Shown piece by piece: positions 8,569-17,293 of a stretch of 64,000 nt of DNA. Each line of letters opens with the position of its first letter. Within the stretch, counting starts at the first letter, position 1. The DNA is from Flavobacterium sp. CF108 (GTDB lineage Bacteria; Bacteroidota; Bacteroidia; Flavobacteriales; Flavobacteriaceae). The notes beneath the pieces are model-generated. The model had not been told where the DNA came from, searched no databases, and saw nothing but the letters and a program-made list of their open reading frames with translations. The stretch is taken from NCBI RefSeq assembly GCF_900129795.1, contig NZ_FQWW01000004.1, forward strand, positions 372,001-436,000. Reading direction: 5' to 3'. Position numbers and translations under genes: made by a program.

Positions 8569-9723
8569 ATGAAAAAAGTTTACCTACTCATTACATTAAT
8601 TTCCATTTCTGTATTCTCCCAGAAAAAATTTGACAATATTCAATCCGAAAAACTAGGAGAAGAAAGAAGAATAACAATTGGACTTCCTCCTTCTTACGAT
8701 GCAAAATCAGATAAAAAATATCCTGTTTTATATTTATTAGATGGCGATTATTTGTTTGATCCGTTTTCTGGAGCCGTAAGTTATGGTAATTATTGGGATG
8801 ATATTCCAGAGATGATTATCATTGGTATTCATCAAAATAAAGATGAAGAACGTTACGATGACACCACAATTGATCAAAACGAAGGGCTGCCTTTTGAAAA
8901 AGGAGCAAAATTTTTCGAATTTATTGGTTCAGAGCTAATTCCGTATGTAGAGAAAAAATACCGTACATCTCCTTTCAGAATTATTGCAGGTCATGATGTA
9001 ACCGCAAGTTTTGCCAACTTTTATCTTTATAAAGAAGAACCTCTTTTTAATGCGTACATTTGTTTGAGCCCGGAACTTGCTCCAAAAATGGAAGTAAGAA
9101 TTGCTGAAAAATTTGCCAAAATACAAAAACCAATATTCTATTATCTTTCTGCCGGCGAAGGCGATATCAAGAAAATAAAAGAGCCGATTGAAAAATTGGC
9201 CAGCAATATTAAAATTGCAAATAATCCGTTAGTGAATTATAAATACGAAGTATTTAAAGGCGCGACTCATTATACTGAGGTTTTACATTCGATTCCGAGT
9301 GCGTTATATCAGATTTTTGATATATACAGACCCATAAATTCTGCCGAATACAACGATAAAATTGCGGTTCTTCAAACGGGTTATGCGGATTATTTACAAA
9401 AAAAATACAATGATATGTCTGAAGTTCTAGGCGTTCAGATTCCTGTTAGAATGGGTGATTTTAAAATAATTGAAAATATTATTTTAAAAAGAAATGCCTA
9501 CGACGAATTGGGAAGAATGGCTGAAATTGGAAACGTAAATTATCCAAAAGCTATGTTAGGCGAATATGAATTAGGCTTGATGTATGAAAAAATGGGCGAT
9601 CCTAAACATGCTTCAAAAAAATACCAAAATGCTTCACAAATGGAGCCAATTGGCGACTTGAATAAAGATTTGATGTATGAGAAAATTGACGAAATGAATA
9701 CGCTTGCTAAAAAAACCAAATAA
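8569..9723 (+). CDS. Secreted esterase-fold (PF00756-like) protein with degenerate nucleophile, plus TPR-like tail
   Basis: The protein has a signal peptide (MKKVYLLITLISISVFSQ) and an esterase-D-like alpha/beta-hydrolase core: RRITIGLPPSYD, KKYPVLYLLDGDYLF, MIIIGIHQN. The nucleophile elbow, usually GHSxGG, reads GHDVTASF (about residue 140), so the catalytic Ser is replaced by Asp. A His remains in GATHYTEV. The C-terminus (about residues 325-370) looks like a single TPR helix pair. It may be a pseudo-hydrolase or binding protein. An ATG at 8557 is also in frame (four extra residues), but the signal peptide fits better from 8569. The stop codon overlaps the radA start (TAATG), so the two are translationally coupled. 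Confidence 0.8.
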   Translation: MKKVYLLITLISISVFSQKKFDNIQSEKLGEERRITIGLPPSYDAKSDKKYPVLYLLDGDYLFDPFSGAVSYGNYWDDIPEMIIIGIHQNKDEERYDDTTIDQNEGLPFEKGAKFFEFIGSELIPYVEKKYRTSPFRIIAGHDVTASFANFYLYKEEPLFNAYICLSPELAPKMEVRIAEKFAKIQKPIFYYLSAGEGDIKKIKEPIEKLASNIKIANNPLVNYKYEVFKGATHYTEVLHSIPSALYQIFDIYRPINSAEYNDKIAVLQTGYADYLQKKYNDMSEVLGVQIPVRMGDFKIIENIILKRNAYDELGRMAEIGNVNYPKAMLGEYELGLMYEKMGDPKHASKKYQNASQMEPIGDLNKDLMYEKIDEMNTLAKKTK

Positions 9724-11084
9724 TGTCAAAAGTTAAAACTTCCTTTTTTTGCCAAAACTGCGGTACCCAATATTCCAAATGGCAGGGACAATGCAATGCC
9801 TGCAAAGAATGGAATACTATTGCTGAAGAAATAATTCAGAAACAGGAAAAAGCAGCGTGGAAAAGCGAACCAGCCTCAACAAGCAAAGCACCAAAACCTT
9901 TAAAAATAAATGAAATCGATTCGGCTCAGGAAATCCGAATGGATACTACTGACGGCGAATTGAATCGTGTTTTGGGCGGCGGAATTGTTCCGGGATCTTT
10001 AACGCTTTTAGGCGGAGAACCAGGAATAGGAAAAAGCACACTTTTACTTCAAATCTCATTAAAATTACCTTATAAAACTTTATATGTTTCTGGAGAAGAA
10101 AGTCAGAAACAAATAAAAATGCGTGCCGAAAGAATAACGCCAAGCAGTGAAAACTGCTACATTCTAACGGAAACAAAAACGCAAAATATCTTCAAACAAA
10201 TTGAAGCCATTCAGCCAGAAATTGTAATTATCGATTCGATTCAGACTTTACATACTGATTATATTGAATCGACTGCCGGAAGTATTTCTCAAATTAGGGA
10301 AACTACTGCCGAATTGATCAAATTTGCCAAAGAAACTAATATTCCGGTTATTTTAATCGGACATATTACGAAAGATGGAAATATCGCCGGACCAAAAATT
10401 CTGGAACACATGGTTGATACCGTTTTGCAATTTGAAGGCGACAGAAACCACATTTACCGAATTTTACGCTCGCTAAAAAATCGTTTTGGTTCAACTTCTG
10501 AACTCGGAATTTACGAAATGCTTGGAAGCGGTTTGCGCGAAGTCAGCAATCCTTCAGAAATATTGATCTCGCACAAAGACGAAGAATTATCAGGAACCGC
10601 AATTGCTACAACTCTTGAAGGAATGCGTCCGTTAATGATAGAAATCCAATCTTTAGTAAGCACCGCAGTTTACGGAACTCCACAACGAAGTACAACGGGT
10701 TATAACGCCAAAAGGCTAAACATGATTTTAGCTGTTTTAGAAAAAAGAGCAGGATTCCGTTTGGGCGCAAAAGACGTTTTCCTAAACGTAACCGGAGGAA
10801 TTTCTGTTGATGATCCTGCAATTGACCTTGCCGTTGTTGCTGCCATTTTATCATCAAACGAAGATATTCCGGTTGGAAAAGGTTTTTGTTTTGCCGGCGA
10901 AGTTGGACTTTCTGGAGAAATTCGTCCTGTAAACCGCGTTGATCAAAGAATTCAGGAAGCTGAAAAATTAGGCTTTGACACGATTTTTGTTTCTAAATAC
11001 AACAAAATCACTTTAAAAAATACCGGAATCAAAATTGAGCTTGTGGCAAAAATTGAAGATGTTGCGAGTATTCTTTTTGGTTAA
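9723..11084 (+). CDS. radA: DNA repair protein RadA
   Basis: RadA/Sms is a RecA-like hexameric ATPase that drives branch migration in recombination and repair. The 453-aa protein has the N-terminal zinc finger (CQNCGTQYSKWQGQCNAC), Walker A GGEPGIGKST at about residue 97, the RadA-specific KNRFG motif, and a C-terminal Lon-protease-like domain (about residues 280-453, GGISVDDPAIDLA). The start ATG overlaps the stop codon of the preceding esterase-fold gene by one base. Confidence 0.97.
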   Translation: MSKVKTSFFCQNCGTQYSKWQGQCNACKEWNTIAEEIIQKQEKAAWKSEPASTSKAPKPLKINEIDSAQEIRMDTTDGELNRVLGGGIVPGSLTLLGGEPGIGKSTLLLQISLKLPYKTLYVSGEESQKQIKMRAERITPSSENCYILTETKTQNIFKQIEAIQPEIVIIDSIQTLHTDYIESTAGSISQIRETTAELIKFAKETNIPVILIGHITKDGNIAGPKILEHMVDTVLQFEGDRNHIYRILRSLKNRFGSTSELGIYEMLGSGLREVSNPSEILISHKDEELSGTAIATTLEGMRPLMIEIQSLVSTAVYGTPQRSTTGYNAKRLNMILAVLEKRAGFRLGAKDVFLNVTGGISVDDPAIDLAVVAAILSSNEDIPVGKGFCFAGEVGLSGEIRPVNRVDQRIQEAEKLGFDTIFVSKYNKITLKNTGIKIELVAKIEDVASILFG

Positions 11085-11225
11085 GTTTTTACTCCCAATT
11101 TCACTAATTCCTAGAATTAATTTAACTTATAGTTTAAATAAAATTTGTGCTAATTTGTGAAATTCGTGGCGAAAAAAAATATTCACTTTGCAGACAAGTT
11201 TTAATTTTCTTATGAAATCGACTTT

Positions 11226-13190
11226 ATGAATTTTCCTAAACAAAAAATATTCAAAGCTTTAAAAATACTGGCTGTAATAGTAGTTTTGCTTTGCATTGGA
11301 TTATACTTTTTCCGCAATTCACTTTTAAAGCAGGCAGTTGCAAAAGTAACCCACAAAATGGCTGTTGATTATAACAGTGATTTTTCAATAAAAGATGCTT
11401 CTTTTAATGGTTTATCAAGCATAAAACTTACCGATGTTGTTTTGGTTCCCAAAAATGCCGATACACTTTTAAAAATTAAAAACATTGAAACCAGCGTCAG
11501 TTTAAGTAATTTATTAATTGGCGATGTTCAGGTTGGAACTTTAAAAGTCGATAACGGTTACATACAATTAGTCAAAAAAGGGAAAATCCGCAACTTCGAT
11601 GCTTTCTTAAAAAGAGACCGCGACGATTCTGAAAAAAGCGAAAAACGAAAATATGGTGCTTTTGCCTATCGCATTATTTCAAAACTGCTCAATTTGGTTC
11701 CGACCGATATGAATTTGGAAAACTTCCAATTCAAAATTGACGATAACGGCAAAAAAACGGCTGTAGCAATCAATAAACTGGTTTTAAACAACAAACAACT
11801 CGAAACCAGCATTCATGTCCAGAGCAAAGATTTTGATCAGCGCTGGAACTTAAAAGGTTTTGCAGACCCAAGAAACCAAAAAGCAGATATTCGATTTTTT
11901 AATCTTGATACCGGAGCAATTCGCGTTCCGTATCTTGATGAAAGATACGGCTTAAAAGCAAGTTTTGATTCGATCAGATTGAATGTCGAAAATATTGATA
12001 AAAGCGGAAGCGAATTCCATCTTGACGGCTTTACTTCTATCGTAAACCTAAAAATCAATCATCCAAAAATTGCCAGCAAAGATGTTGTTATAAAAAATGC
12101 ACGTTTTGATTATAGATTTTTATTGGGTGATGATTTTATTTCGATTGACAGCACTTCGTCAATGACGCTGAATAAAATAAAACTGCGACCATACGTTTCT
12201 TACGATACGGAAAAAGATACGGTTTATACTTTAAAAGTCGATATTCCGAAAATGAAAGCGCAGGATTTTATCGTTTCGCTTCCAGATGGTTTGTTTACAC
12301 ATTTCCAAGGAATGCAGGCAACCGGAAATTTCGATTATAAATTGGATTTCAAATTCAATAAAAACAAACCAAATACACTTGTTTTTGACAGTAAACTCAA
12401 CAAAGAAGATTTACGAATTACCAAATATGGCGAAGCCGATTTAAACAAACTAAACGGTGAATTTGTTTATCGTGCCATAATTCAAAATGTATTGCAAAGA
12501 CCTGTTTTGGTTGGAAATGCAAATCCGAATTATACGCCTTTAGACCAGATTTCTCCTTATTTACGAAAATGCGTTTTAACGACCGAAGATCCTTCGTTTT
12601 TCTCGCATCGCGGTTTTATAAATGAAGCTTTCAAACAATCGATTCTTAAAAACATCAGAACTAAAAAATTCTCACGCGGCGCAAGCACAATCAGCATGCA
12701 GTTGATTAAAAATGTTTTTCTTACCAGAGAAAAGACGCTTTCGCGAAAGCTGGAAGAAATCTTGTTAGTTTACATTTTAGAAAATAACCGAATTGTAAGC
12801 AAGGAAAGAATGCTCGAGGTTTACTTCAATATTATCGAATGGGGACCAAATGTTTATGGAATTGGCGAAGCAAGTCACTTCTATTTCCAAAAAAGTCCGT
12901 CGGCTTTAAATGTTGATGAATGTTTGTATCTGGCAACGATTATTCCGAAGCCGAGAAAATTCATGTATCAGTTTAATGATGAAGGAAATCTGAAAGATTA
13001 TGCATTGAAAAATCAAAAATTCCTAAAGAATTTGATGTTCCGTCGTGGTTTATTAATTCCTGAAGATACAATTGGTCAGCTTCCTGTTTATATTTCAGGA
13101 AATGCGCGTTCGTTAATAAAAATCAAAGCTCCGGATTCGACTGCGGTTAAAAATGATTCTTTGTCTACAGATGAGGAATTTGATTTGTAG
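11226..13190 (+). CDS. Membrane-anchored GT51 peptidoglycan glycosyltransferase with long N-terminal envelope domain
   Basis: The 654-aa protein has an N-terminal membrane anchor (about residues 12-28), roughly 400 residues of beta-rich AsmA/DUF-like sequence, and then a GT51 (MtgA/PBP1-type) domain. All GT51 motifs are present: TEDPSFFSHRGF (about 452, catalytic Glu), RGASTISMQLIKN (about 485), RKLEE (about 507), and MLEVYFNIIEWGPNVYGI (about 531). There is no transpeptidase domain, so it would polymerise lipid II glycan strands or act on a related substrate. The long N-terminal extension is unlike stand-alone MtgA (about 240 aa). It is the last gene before a large palindromic region. The lead-in has no clear promoter. 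Confidence 0.85.
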   Translation: MNFPKQKIFKALKILAVIVVLLCIGLYFFRNSLLKQAVAKVTHKMAVDYNSDFSIKDASFNGLSSIKLTDVVLVPKNADTLLKIKNIETSVSLSNLLIGDVQVGTLKVDNGYIQLVKKGKIRNFDAFLKRDRDDSEKSEKRKYGAFAYRIISKLLNLVPTDMNLENFQFKIDDNGKKTAVAINKLVLNNKQLETSIHVQSKDFDQRWNLKGFADPRNQKADIRFFNLDTGAIRVPYLDERYGLKASFDSIRLNVENIDKSGSEFHLDGFTSIVNLKINHPKIASKDVVIKNARFDYRFLLGDDFISIDSTSSMTLNKIKLRPYVSYDTEKDTVYTLKVDIPKMKAQDFIVSLPDGLFTHFQGMQATGNFDYKLDFKFNKNKPNTLVFDSKLNKEDLRITKYGEADLNKLNGEFVYRAIIQNVLQRPVLVGNANPNYTPLDQISPYLRKCVLTTEDPSFFSHRGFINEAFKQSILKNIRTKKFSRGASTISMQLIKNVFLTREKTLSRKLEEILLVYILENNRIVSKERMLEVYFNIIEWGPNVYGIGEASHFYFQKSPSALNVDECLYLATIIPKPRKFMYQFNDEGNLKDYALKNQKFLKNLMFRRGLLIPEDTIGQLPVYISGNARSLIKIKAPDSTAVKNDSLSTDEEFDL

Positions 13191-13193
13191 GTA

Positions 13194-13478
13194 TTTGCCA
13201 CGAAGGCGCTAAGGCACGAAGTTTTTTTTTTAAGTGTAGTGTTATAATCTCGCAAAGTTTAAACTTTTAAATTCAATAGCGTCCAGCTTTAGCTGGATGA
13301 TGACATAAACACCAAATCAGAGGGCTTTAGCCAAACTAAAAAAAGTTTGGCTAAAGCCCTTTTCTATTTCAATCTTATTCCCCTAGCTAAAGCTAGGGGC
13401 TATGAAAAACTTCGCGACTTTGCGAGATTATAACATCAAACTTAGAAAAAACTTCGTGCCTTAGCGCCTTCGTGGCAA
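13194..13478. repeat. Concentric four-shell palindromic repeat between convergent genes
   Basis: Four inverted-repeat pairs share a centre near 13337-13340. Outermost are 13194-13227 / 13446-13478 (GCCACGAAGG...). Next are 13245-13258 / 13417-13430 (TAATCTCGCAAAGT). Third are 13275-13299 / 13380-13403, each arm itself palindromic (CCAGCTTTAGCTGG). Innermost are 13321-13337 / 13344-13360 (GGGCTTTAGCCAAACT). The inner hairpin could terminate transcription from both flanking convergent genes. No coding capacity is evident. Confidence 0.9.
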
Positions 13479-13485
13479 AACCCAA

Positions 13486-14235
13486 CTACCTAAAATTCTT
13501 TAAAAACTCTTCTTTATAAGTCGATGAAACCTCAATTTCAGTTTCGTCATTAAGTGTCACAATACCGCCTTTATTATACGATTTTACACAATTCATATTA
13601 ATAATATGCGATTTATGAACCCGAATAAAAGGCAGTGGCAAAATTTCTGAAAAGTGTTTCAAAAATCGGCAGACCATTTTTTTACTTCCGTTATTGAGAT
13701 ATAAATCGGTGAAGTTGCCGTTACCGCGAAGACGCACTATTTCTTCCATTTTTACCACTTCAAAACCTTCGAGCGTTGGCAGAATAACTTGCTGCTTTTC
13801 CGGTTTTTGTTCGTGAAAATTTTCTACGATGATTTTATTTCGGTTGAAGATTTCGTTGTTCATTATTTGATGCTGCACTTTATTTACCGCAACAATCAGT
13901 TCTTCAATGCTTATGGGTTTTAGCAGATAATATGCCGCACTCTGATTTAAAGCTTTTAGCGAATATTCAGAAAAAGCGGTTACAAATATGGTTTCAAAAT
14001 GTAAATCTTTACAAGCTTCCAGAACATCAAAAGCATTTCCAAAAGGCATTTCGACATCTAGAAAAACCAATTGCGGTTTCACCTCATGAAGCAGTGGAAC
14101 AGCTTCTTTTATATTTTGAGCTTCACCCACAACCTCAACCTGCGGACAATATTTGCTTAAATAATTTTTAAGCACTTCGCGCGCGGCAAGTTCATCCTCG
14201 ACAATTACACTTTTTATTTTTTGGAGTGTCATCAT
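13486..14235 (-). CDS. LytTR-family response regulator
   Basis: The 249-aa regulator has an N-terminal receiver domain (VIVEDE acidic pocket, phospho-acceptor Asp in FLDVEMP at about residue 59, conserved Thr in FVTAFS, Lys in LLKPIS) and a C-terminal LytTR DNA-binding domain from about residue 145 (EIVRLRGNGNFTDLYL, FIRVHKSHIIN). LytTR domains bind paired boxes spaced by about two helical turns. The start overlaps the kinase stop codon (ATGA), so the pair is translationally coupled. Two identical-geometry paired boxes lie nearby at 16110-16176 and 17197-17263 and are candidate targets. A second ATG at 14232 is equally possible. Confidence 0.93.
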   Translation of the reverse strand: MMTLQKIKSVIVEDELAAREVLKNYLSKYCPQVEVVGEAQNIKEAVPLLHEVKPQLVFLDVEMPFGNAFDVLEACKDLHFETIFVTAFSEYSLKALNQSAAYYLLKPISIEELIVAVNKVQHQIMNNEIFNRNKIIVENFHEQKPEKQQVILPTLEGFEVVKMEEIVRLRGNGNFTDLYLNNGSKKMVCRFLKHFSEILPLPFIRVHKSHIINMNCVKSYNKGGIVTLNDETEIEVSSTYKEEFLKNFR

Positions 14236-16055
14236 ATTTTGTCAATTAATGGAAAAACAATTACAACAATAGTTCCCTTCTCTACTCCTTCTTTTTCTGA
14301 AATCTTAAATGAAATACCTTTTTTATACAATTCGTTCAAAAGATCAATTCGTTCTTTTGTATTGTTCAAACCGCGGGATTCGTATATTTTCTGGTTCGTT
14401 GTTTTCAGTTCGCGGCTTTTGGTTAAACCAATTCCGTTATCATCAATGGTAACGATTATTTTTCCGTTTTTATAATCAAAACGAAGCGATAAAAACCCCT
14501 TTTGATCTAAATAGCGTAATCCGTGCCAAATTGAATTTTCCAAATGCGGCTGGATAATCATATTCGGAACAAAAACTCTTTCAGCATCCAGCGAATCATC
14601 TACAATAATTTCAAAATCGAATTTATCTTCAAAACGTAAATGTTCTAAATCCAGATATTTCTTAAGCTGTTCGACTTCTTTATCTAAAGAAATAAAATCC
14701 TTATTGGAGTTTTCCATCATATTTCGCATCAAATTCGAATACGAAGTCAGGTATTTATTGGCTTCCAGTTCTTTATTTTCAGATATAAACTGATTCACGC
14801 TATTCAAACTATTGAAAATAAAATGCGGGTTCATTTCACGACGCAGCGACTGCAAAGCGATTTCTTTATTTTTTATTCTGATAGAATACAATGCTTTCGA
14901 AATAAATGTAAACAAAAGAAGCAGTAAAACAACCGAACCAATTAGAAAATAATTGAAGGTGTTTTTCTTTGAAATCAATTCGTCTTTCAAGGTTTTTTCT
15001 TTTTCTAACTGACGAATTTTGTCTTCGGTAATCTGAAACGTTTTGGCATCGATTAAAGTTGTATCAGAATGAATCAGCTTTTCGAAATTTTCAAAAAACT
15101 GTTCGTACAACGCCATACTTTCTTTGTCTTTGCCTTTTGTTTTGTAGTATTTAATTAAGGATGACAAACTTTTTTTGGCTTCCGCCGAATTTCCTTTTTG
15201 AAACGATAAATCATACGCTTCTTTCAAAGACGAAATTGCTTTTTCGGCTTCTGCTTTTTGAAAATAAAGAGAAGCCAGCGATTGTAATTGTTTTATTTCG
15301 GTATTATAATCTTTATTGGTTTTGGCTTCGGCAAGCAGTTTTTCATTTATGCTTACGGCTTTATCAAACTGATTGTCTTCGGCATAAACTTTTGCAATTT
15401 CATTCTTGATTTTAATTACAGCTTCGGGTTTGTCTTTTGCATACACTAATGCTTTTTTATAGCTTTCTATTGCAACCTTTTTATCTTTTAATTCTAATGA
15501 ATTTTGCGCTTTTTGCACGTACGCATCTGTAACTTCCTCGCTTTTCTTTTCCTTTTTCAGTAATTCAATATTAGAATCTACATAACCCTTTTGACTCACA
15601 GGATCCGACTGATTTTTAAGTCGGTTGGCATCGTTTAAATTTATCTTTTCTTCAGAAACATCTTTTGCTAATGAACCTGCGACTTCATAATTTTTAATTG
15701 CCGAATCAAAGTTTTTCTGGTTTTCCTGTGTTTTCGCTAAACTTCGGGTTACTCTGGTTTTATCTTCGGTTAGTTTTAGTTTGGTGTAACTATTTAATGC
15801 TCTTTTAAAATATTCCTCGGCTTTGGCATTGTCACCGTTGTTTAAAAATTCATTCGCCAGTCTTTCATAATTCTGAGCAATTTTTGCTTCATCATTTTCA
15901 TCTAATGATTTAGATAAATCGTCGGCGGCTTTGCTGATTTTGACTTGTTTGCTTTTTTCGCTTTTCTGCACAGAAGCTTCCTGCGCTATTGTTCGCTGCG
16001 GAAACAGTAGCACTAAAAAAAGCAGACTAAAACCAATTAATAAATGACGTTTCAC
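14232..16055 (-). CDS. TPR-containing LytS-type sensor histidine kinase
   Basis: The 607-aa kinase has a signal/anchor sequence (LIGFSLLFLVLLFPQRTIA), a long periplasmic helical region with tetratricopeptide repeats (about residues 40-320), a coiled coil, one transmembrane helix (about 365-390, LIGSVVLLLLLFTFIS), then the His_kinase (PF06580) phospho-acceptor NPHFIFNSLNSVNQF (His about 407) and an HATPase domain (DDNGIGL, about 540). This architecture is common in Bacteroidota and pairs with LytTR regulators. The TPR sensor suggests protein binding in the periplasm; no ligand can be named. It is divergent from the SIMPL gene, whose promoter lies in the shared 147-bp gap. Confidence 0.93.
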   Translation of the reverse strand: MKRHLLIGFSLLFLVLLFPQRTIAQEASVQKSEKSKQVKISKAADDLSKSLDENDEAKIAQNYERLANEFLNNGDNAKAEEYFKRALNSYTKLKLTEDKTRVTRSLAKTQENQKNFDSAIKNYEVAGSLAKDVSEEKINLNDANRLKNQSDPVSQKGYVDSNIELLKKEKKSEEVTDAYVQKAQNSLELKDKKVAIESYKKALVYAKDKPEAVIKIKNEIAKVYAEDNQFDKAVSINEKLLAEAKTNKDYNTEIKQLQSLASLYFQKAEAEKAISSLKEAYDLSFQKGNSAEAKKSLSSLIKYYKTKGKDKESMALYEQFFENFEKLIHSDTTLIDAKTFQITEDKIRQLEKEKTLKDELISKKNTFNYFLIGSVVLLLLLFTFISKALYSIRIKNKEIALQSLRREMNPHFIFNSLNSVNQFISENKELEANKYLTSYSNLMRNMMENSNKDFISLDKEVEQLKKYLDLEHLRFEDKFDFEIIVDDSLDAERVFVPNMIIQPHLENSIWHGLRYLDQKGFLSLRFDYKNGKIIVTIDDNGIGLTKSRELKTTNQKIYESRGLNNTKERIDLLNELYKKGISFKISEKEGVEKGTIVVIVFPLIDKI

Positions 16056-16109
16056 AATATGTAATTTAGAAATGTAAAGTAACCTAATTTCAAATTCCTA
16101 TCCTATATT

Positions 16110-16176
16110 TTTCACCAAGTCAAACGACCTGTTGACCCATTCTGTCAAAAATACGTTTTTTCGATCAATACATTTG
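16110..16176 (+). promoter_or_regulatory. Paired-box operator and -7 element upstream of the SIMPL gene
   Basis: A first box TTTCACCAAGTCAAA has its ACC at 16114-16116. A second box TTGACCCATTCTGTCAAA has its ACC at 16135-16137, 21 bp on. A -7 element TACATTTG (16169-16176) begins 34 bp after the second ACC. The same two spacings recur at 17197-17263. The second box overlaps the -33 region, the position expected for an activator. Confidence 0.75.
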
Positions 16177-16202
16177 ACCACTAATTCTTAAAAACTATAA
16201 TC

Positions 16203-17183
16203 ATGAAAAAACTATCCTTTACATTTTTAGCTCTTCTATTTTCTTCATTTATAATTGGTCAGGCTTCAGGAAATGTCAATTATCAAAGTCAGCAATCTTA
16301 TAATAACGACAATACTACGATCGACACAGATTTTCCTTCAAATGGCGATATTGTGGTAAGCGTAAAAGGACTTGCCAATATTAAAGCAGATGCTTACACG
16401 GCAATTTTCAGTGTAACTCAAACTGGTAAAACCACTAAGGAAGTAAATGAATTAATTGATCAACGAATCACGCAGTCGATCAATGCCATTAAACTTAAAA
16501 AAGGCGTTGAGACTTTTGTCGATATGATTTCGTTTGTTCCTGCTTATGAATATGAAACCGAGAAAAAGCTTTTTAATCGTAAAACTTATAATGAAGTTCC
16601 AGCAGGATTTGAATTGAAGAAAAACATTCATATCAAATTTTCAGATCCTAACCAGCTTAATGAGTTTATTTCCATTTTATCCAATAATGAAATATACGAT
16701 TTGGTACGAGTGGATTATTTCTCTAATACATTAGAAACAGTTAAGAGGGAAATGATGCTAAAAGCAAAACTTTTGGTTCAGGAAAAAATTAAAAACTATC
16801 AGGAACTGCTTGGAGAGACATTTACAAATGCCGAAAAAAGAATCGCCGATGATTATATCGTAAATGTTCCTGTAGAAATGTACAAATCGTATGAGGCTTA
16901 CAATGGTTCTTCTTTAAACTTAAAAAAAACGGCAAACGTTAATCAGCTTAGCAAATCTGTTACACTTTATTACCAGCCCATATTTAATAAAGAATTTGAT
17001 TTTGTAATTAATCCTACTGTTTTAGAACCTGTTATTCAAGTACAATATGAGGTTAAAATAGCGATTAACCGAGAAAAGAAACAACCTTTAAAAGCAGACA
17101 AAACAGAGAAAGAATTTATTCTGGTGACTGCAAACGGTGATTTAAAAACATTGAATACAAGTACAGCCAAACCAATTCATTAA
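16203..17183 (+). CDS. SIMPL (DUF541) domain periplasmic protein
   Basis: The 326-aa protein has a signal peptide (MKKLSFTFLALLFSSFIIGQ) and a SIMPL/DUF541 domain from about residue 45 (GDIVVSVKGLANIKADAYTA...). SIMPL proteins (for example E. coli YggE) are periplasmic and associated with stress resistance; the mechanism is poorly known. The C-terminal 70 residues are lineage-specific. It starts the plus-strand envelope group beside the LytS/LytTR genes, and its promoter carries the paired-box operator. The ATG 27 bp after the -7 element gives a short leader. Confidence 0.85.
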   Translation: MKKLSFTFLALLFSSFIIGQASGNVNYQSQQSYNNDNTTIDTDFPSNGDIVVSVKGLANIKADAYTAIFSVTQTGKTTKEVNELIDQRITQSINAIKLKKGVETFVDMISFVPAYEYETEKKLFNRKTYNEVPAGFELKKNIHIKFSDPNQLNEFISILSNNEIYDLVRVDYFSNTLETVKREMMLKAKLLVQEKIKNYQELLGETFTNAEKRIADDYIVNVPVEMYKSYEAYNGSSLNLKKTANVNQLSKSVTLYYQPIFNKEFDFVINPTVLEPVIQVQYEVKIAINREKKQPLKADKTEKEFILVTANGDLKTLNTSTAKPIH

Positions 17184-17196
17184 TCTGGCAGAAGCA

Positions 17197-17263
17197 TTTC
17201 ACCAAGTCAAAATACCGTTTCACCATTTGTGCAAAAAATGTGCATTTTAAGTTTTTAAGTTTG
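17197..17263 (+). promoter_or_regulatory. Second paired-box operator and -7 element, upstream of the VWA gene
   Basis: Box 1 TTTCACCAAGTCAAA (ACC at 17201) is identical to the box upstream of the SIMPL gene. Box 2 is TTTCACCATTTGTGCAAA (ACC at 17222, 21 bp on). The -7 element TAAGTTTG (17256-17263) begins 34 bp after the second ACC. All three landmarks are offset by exactly 1087 bp from the first copy. Confidence 0.75.
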
Positions 17264-17293
17264 ATCTATAATCATCCTATTAAAACTAAAATT

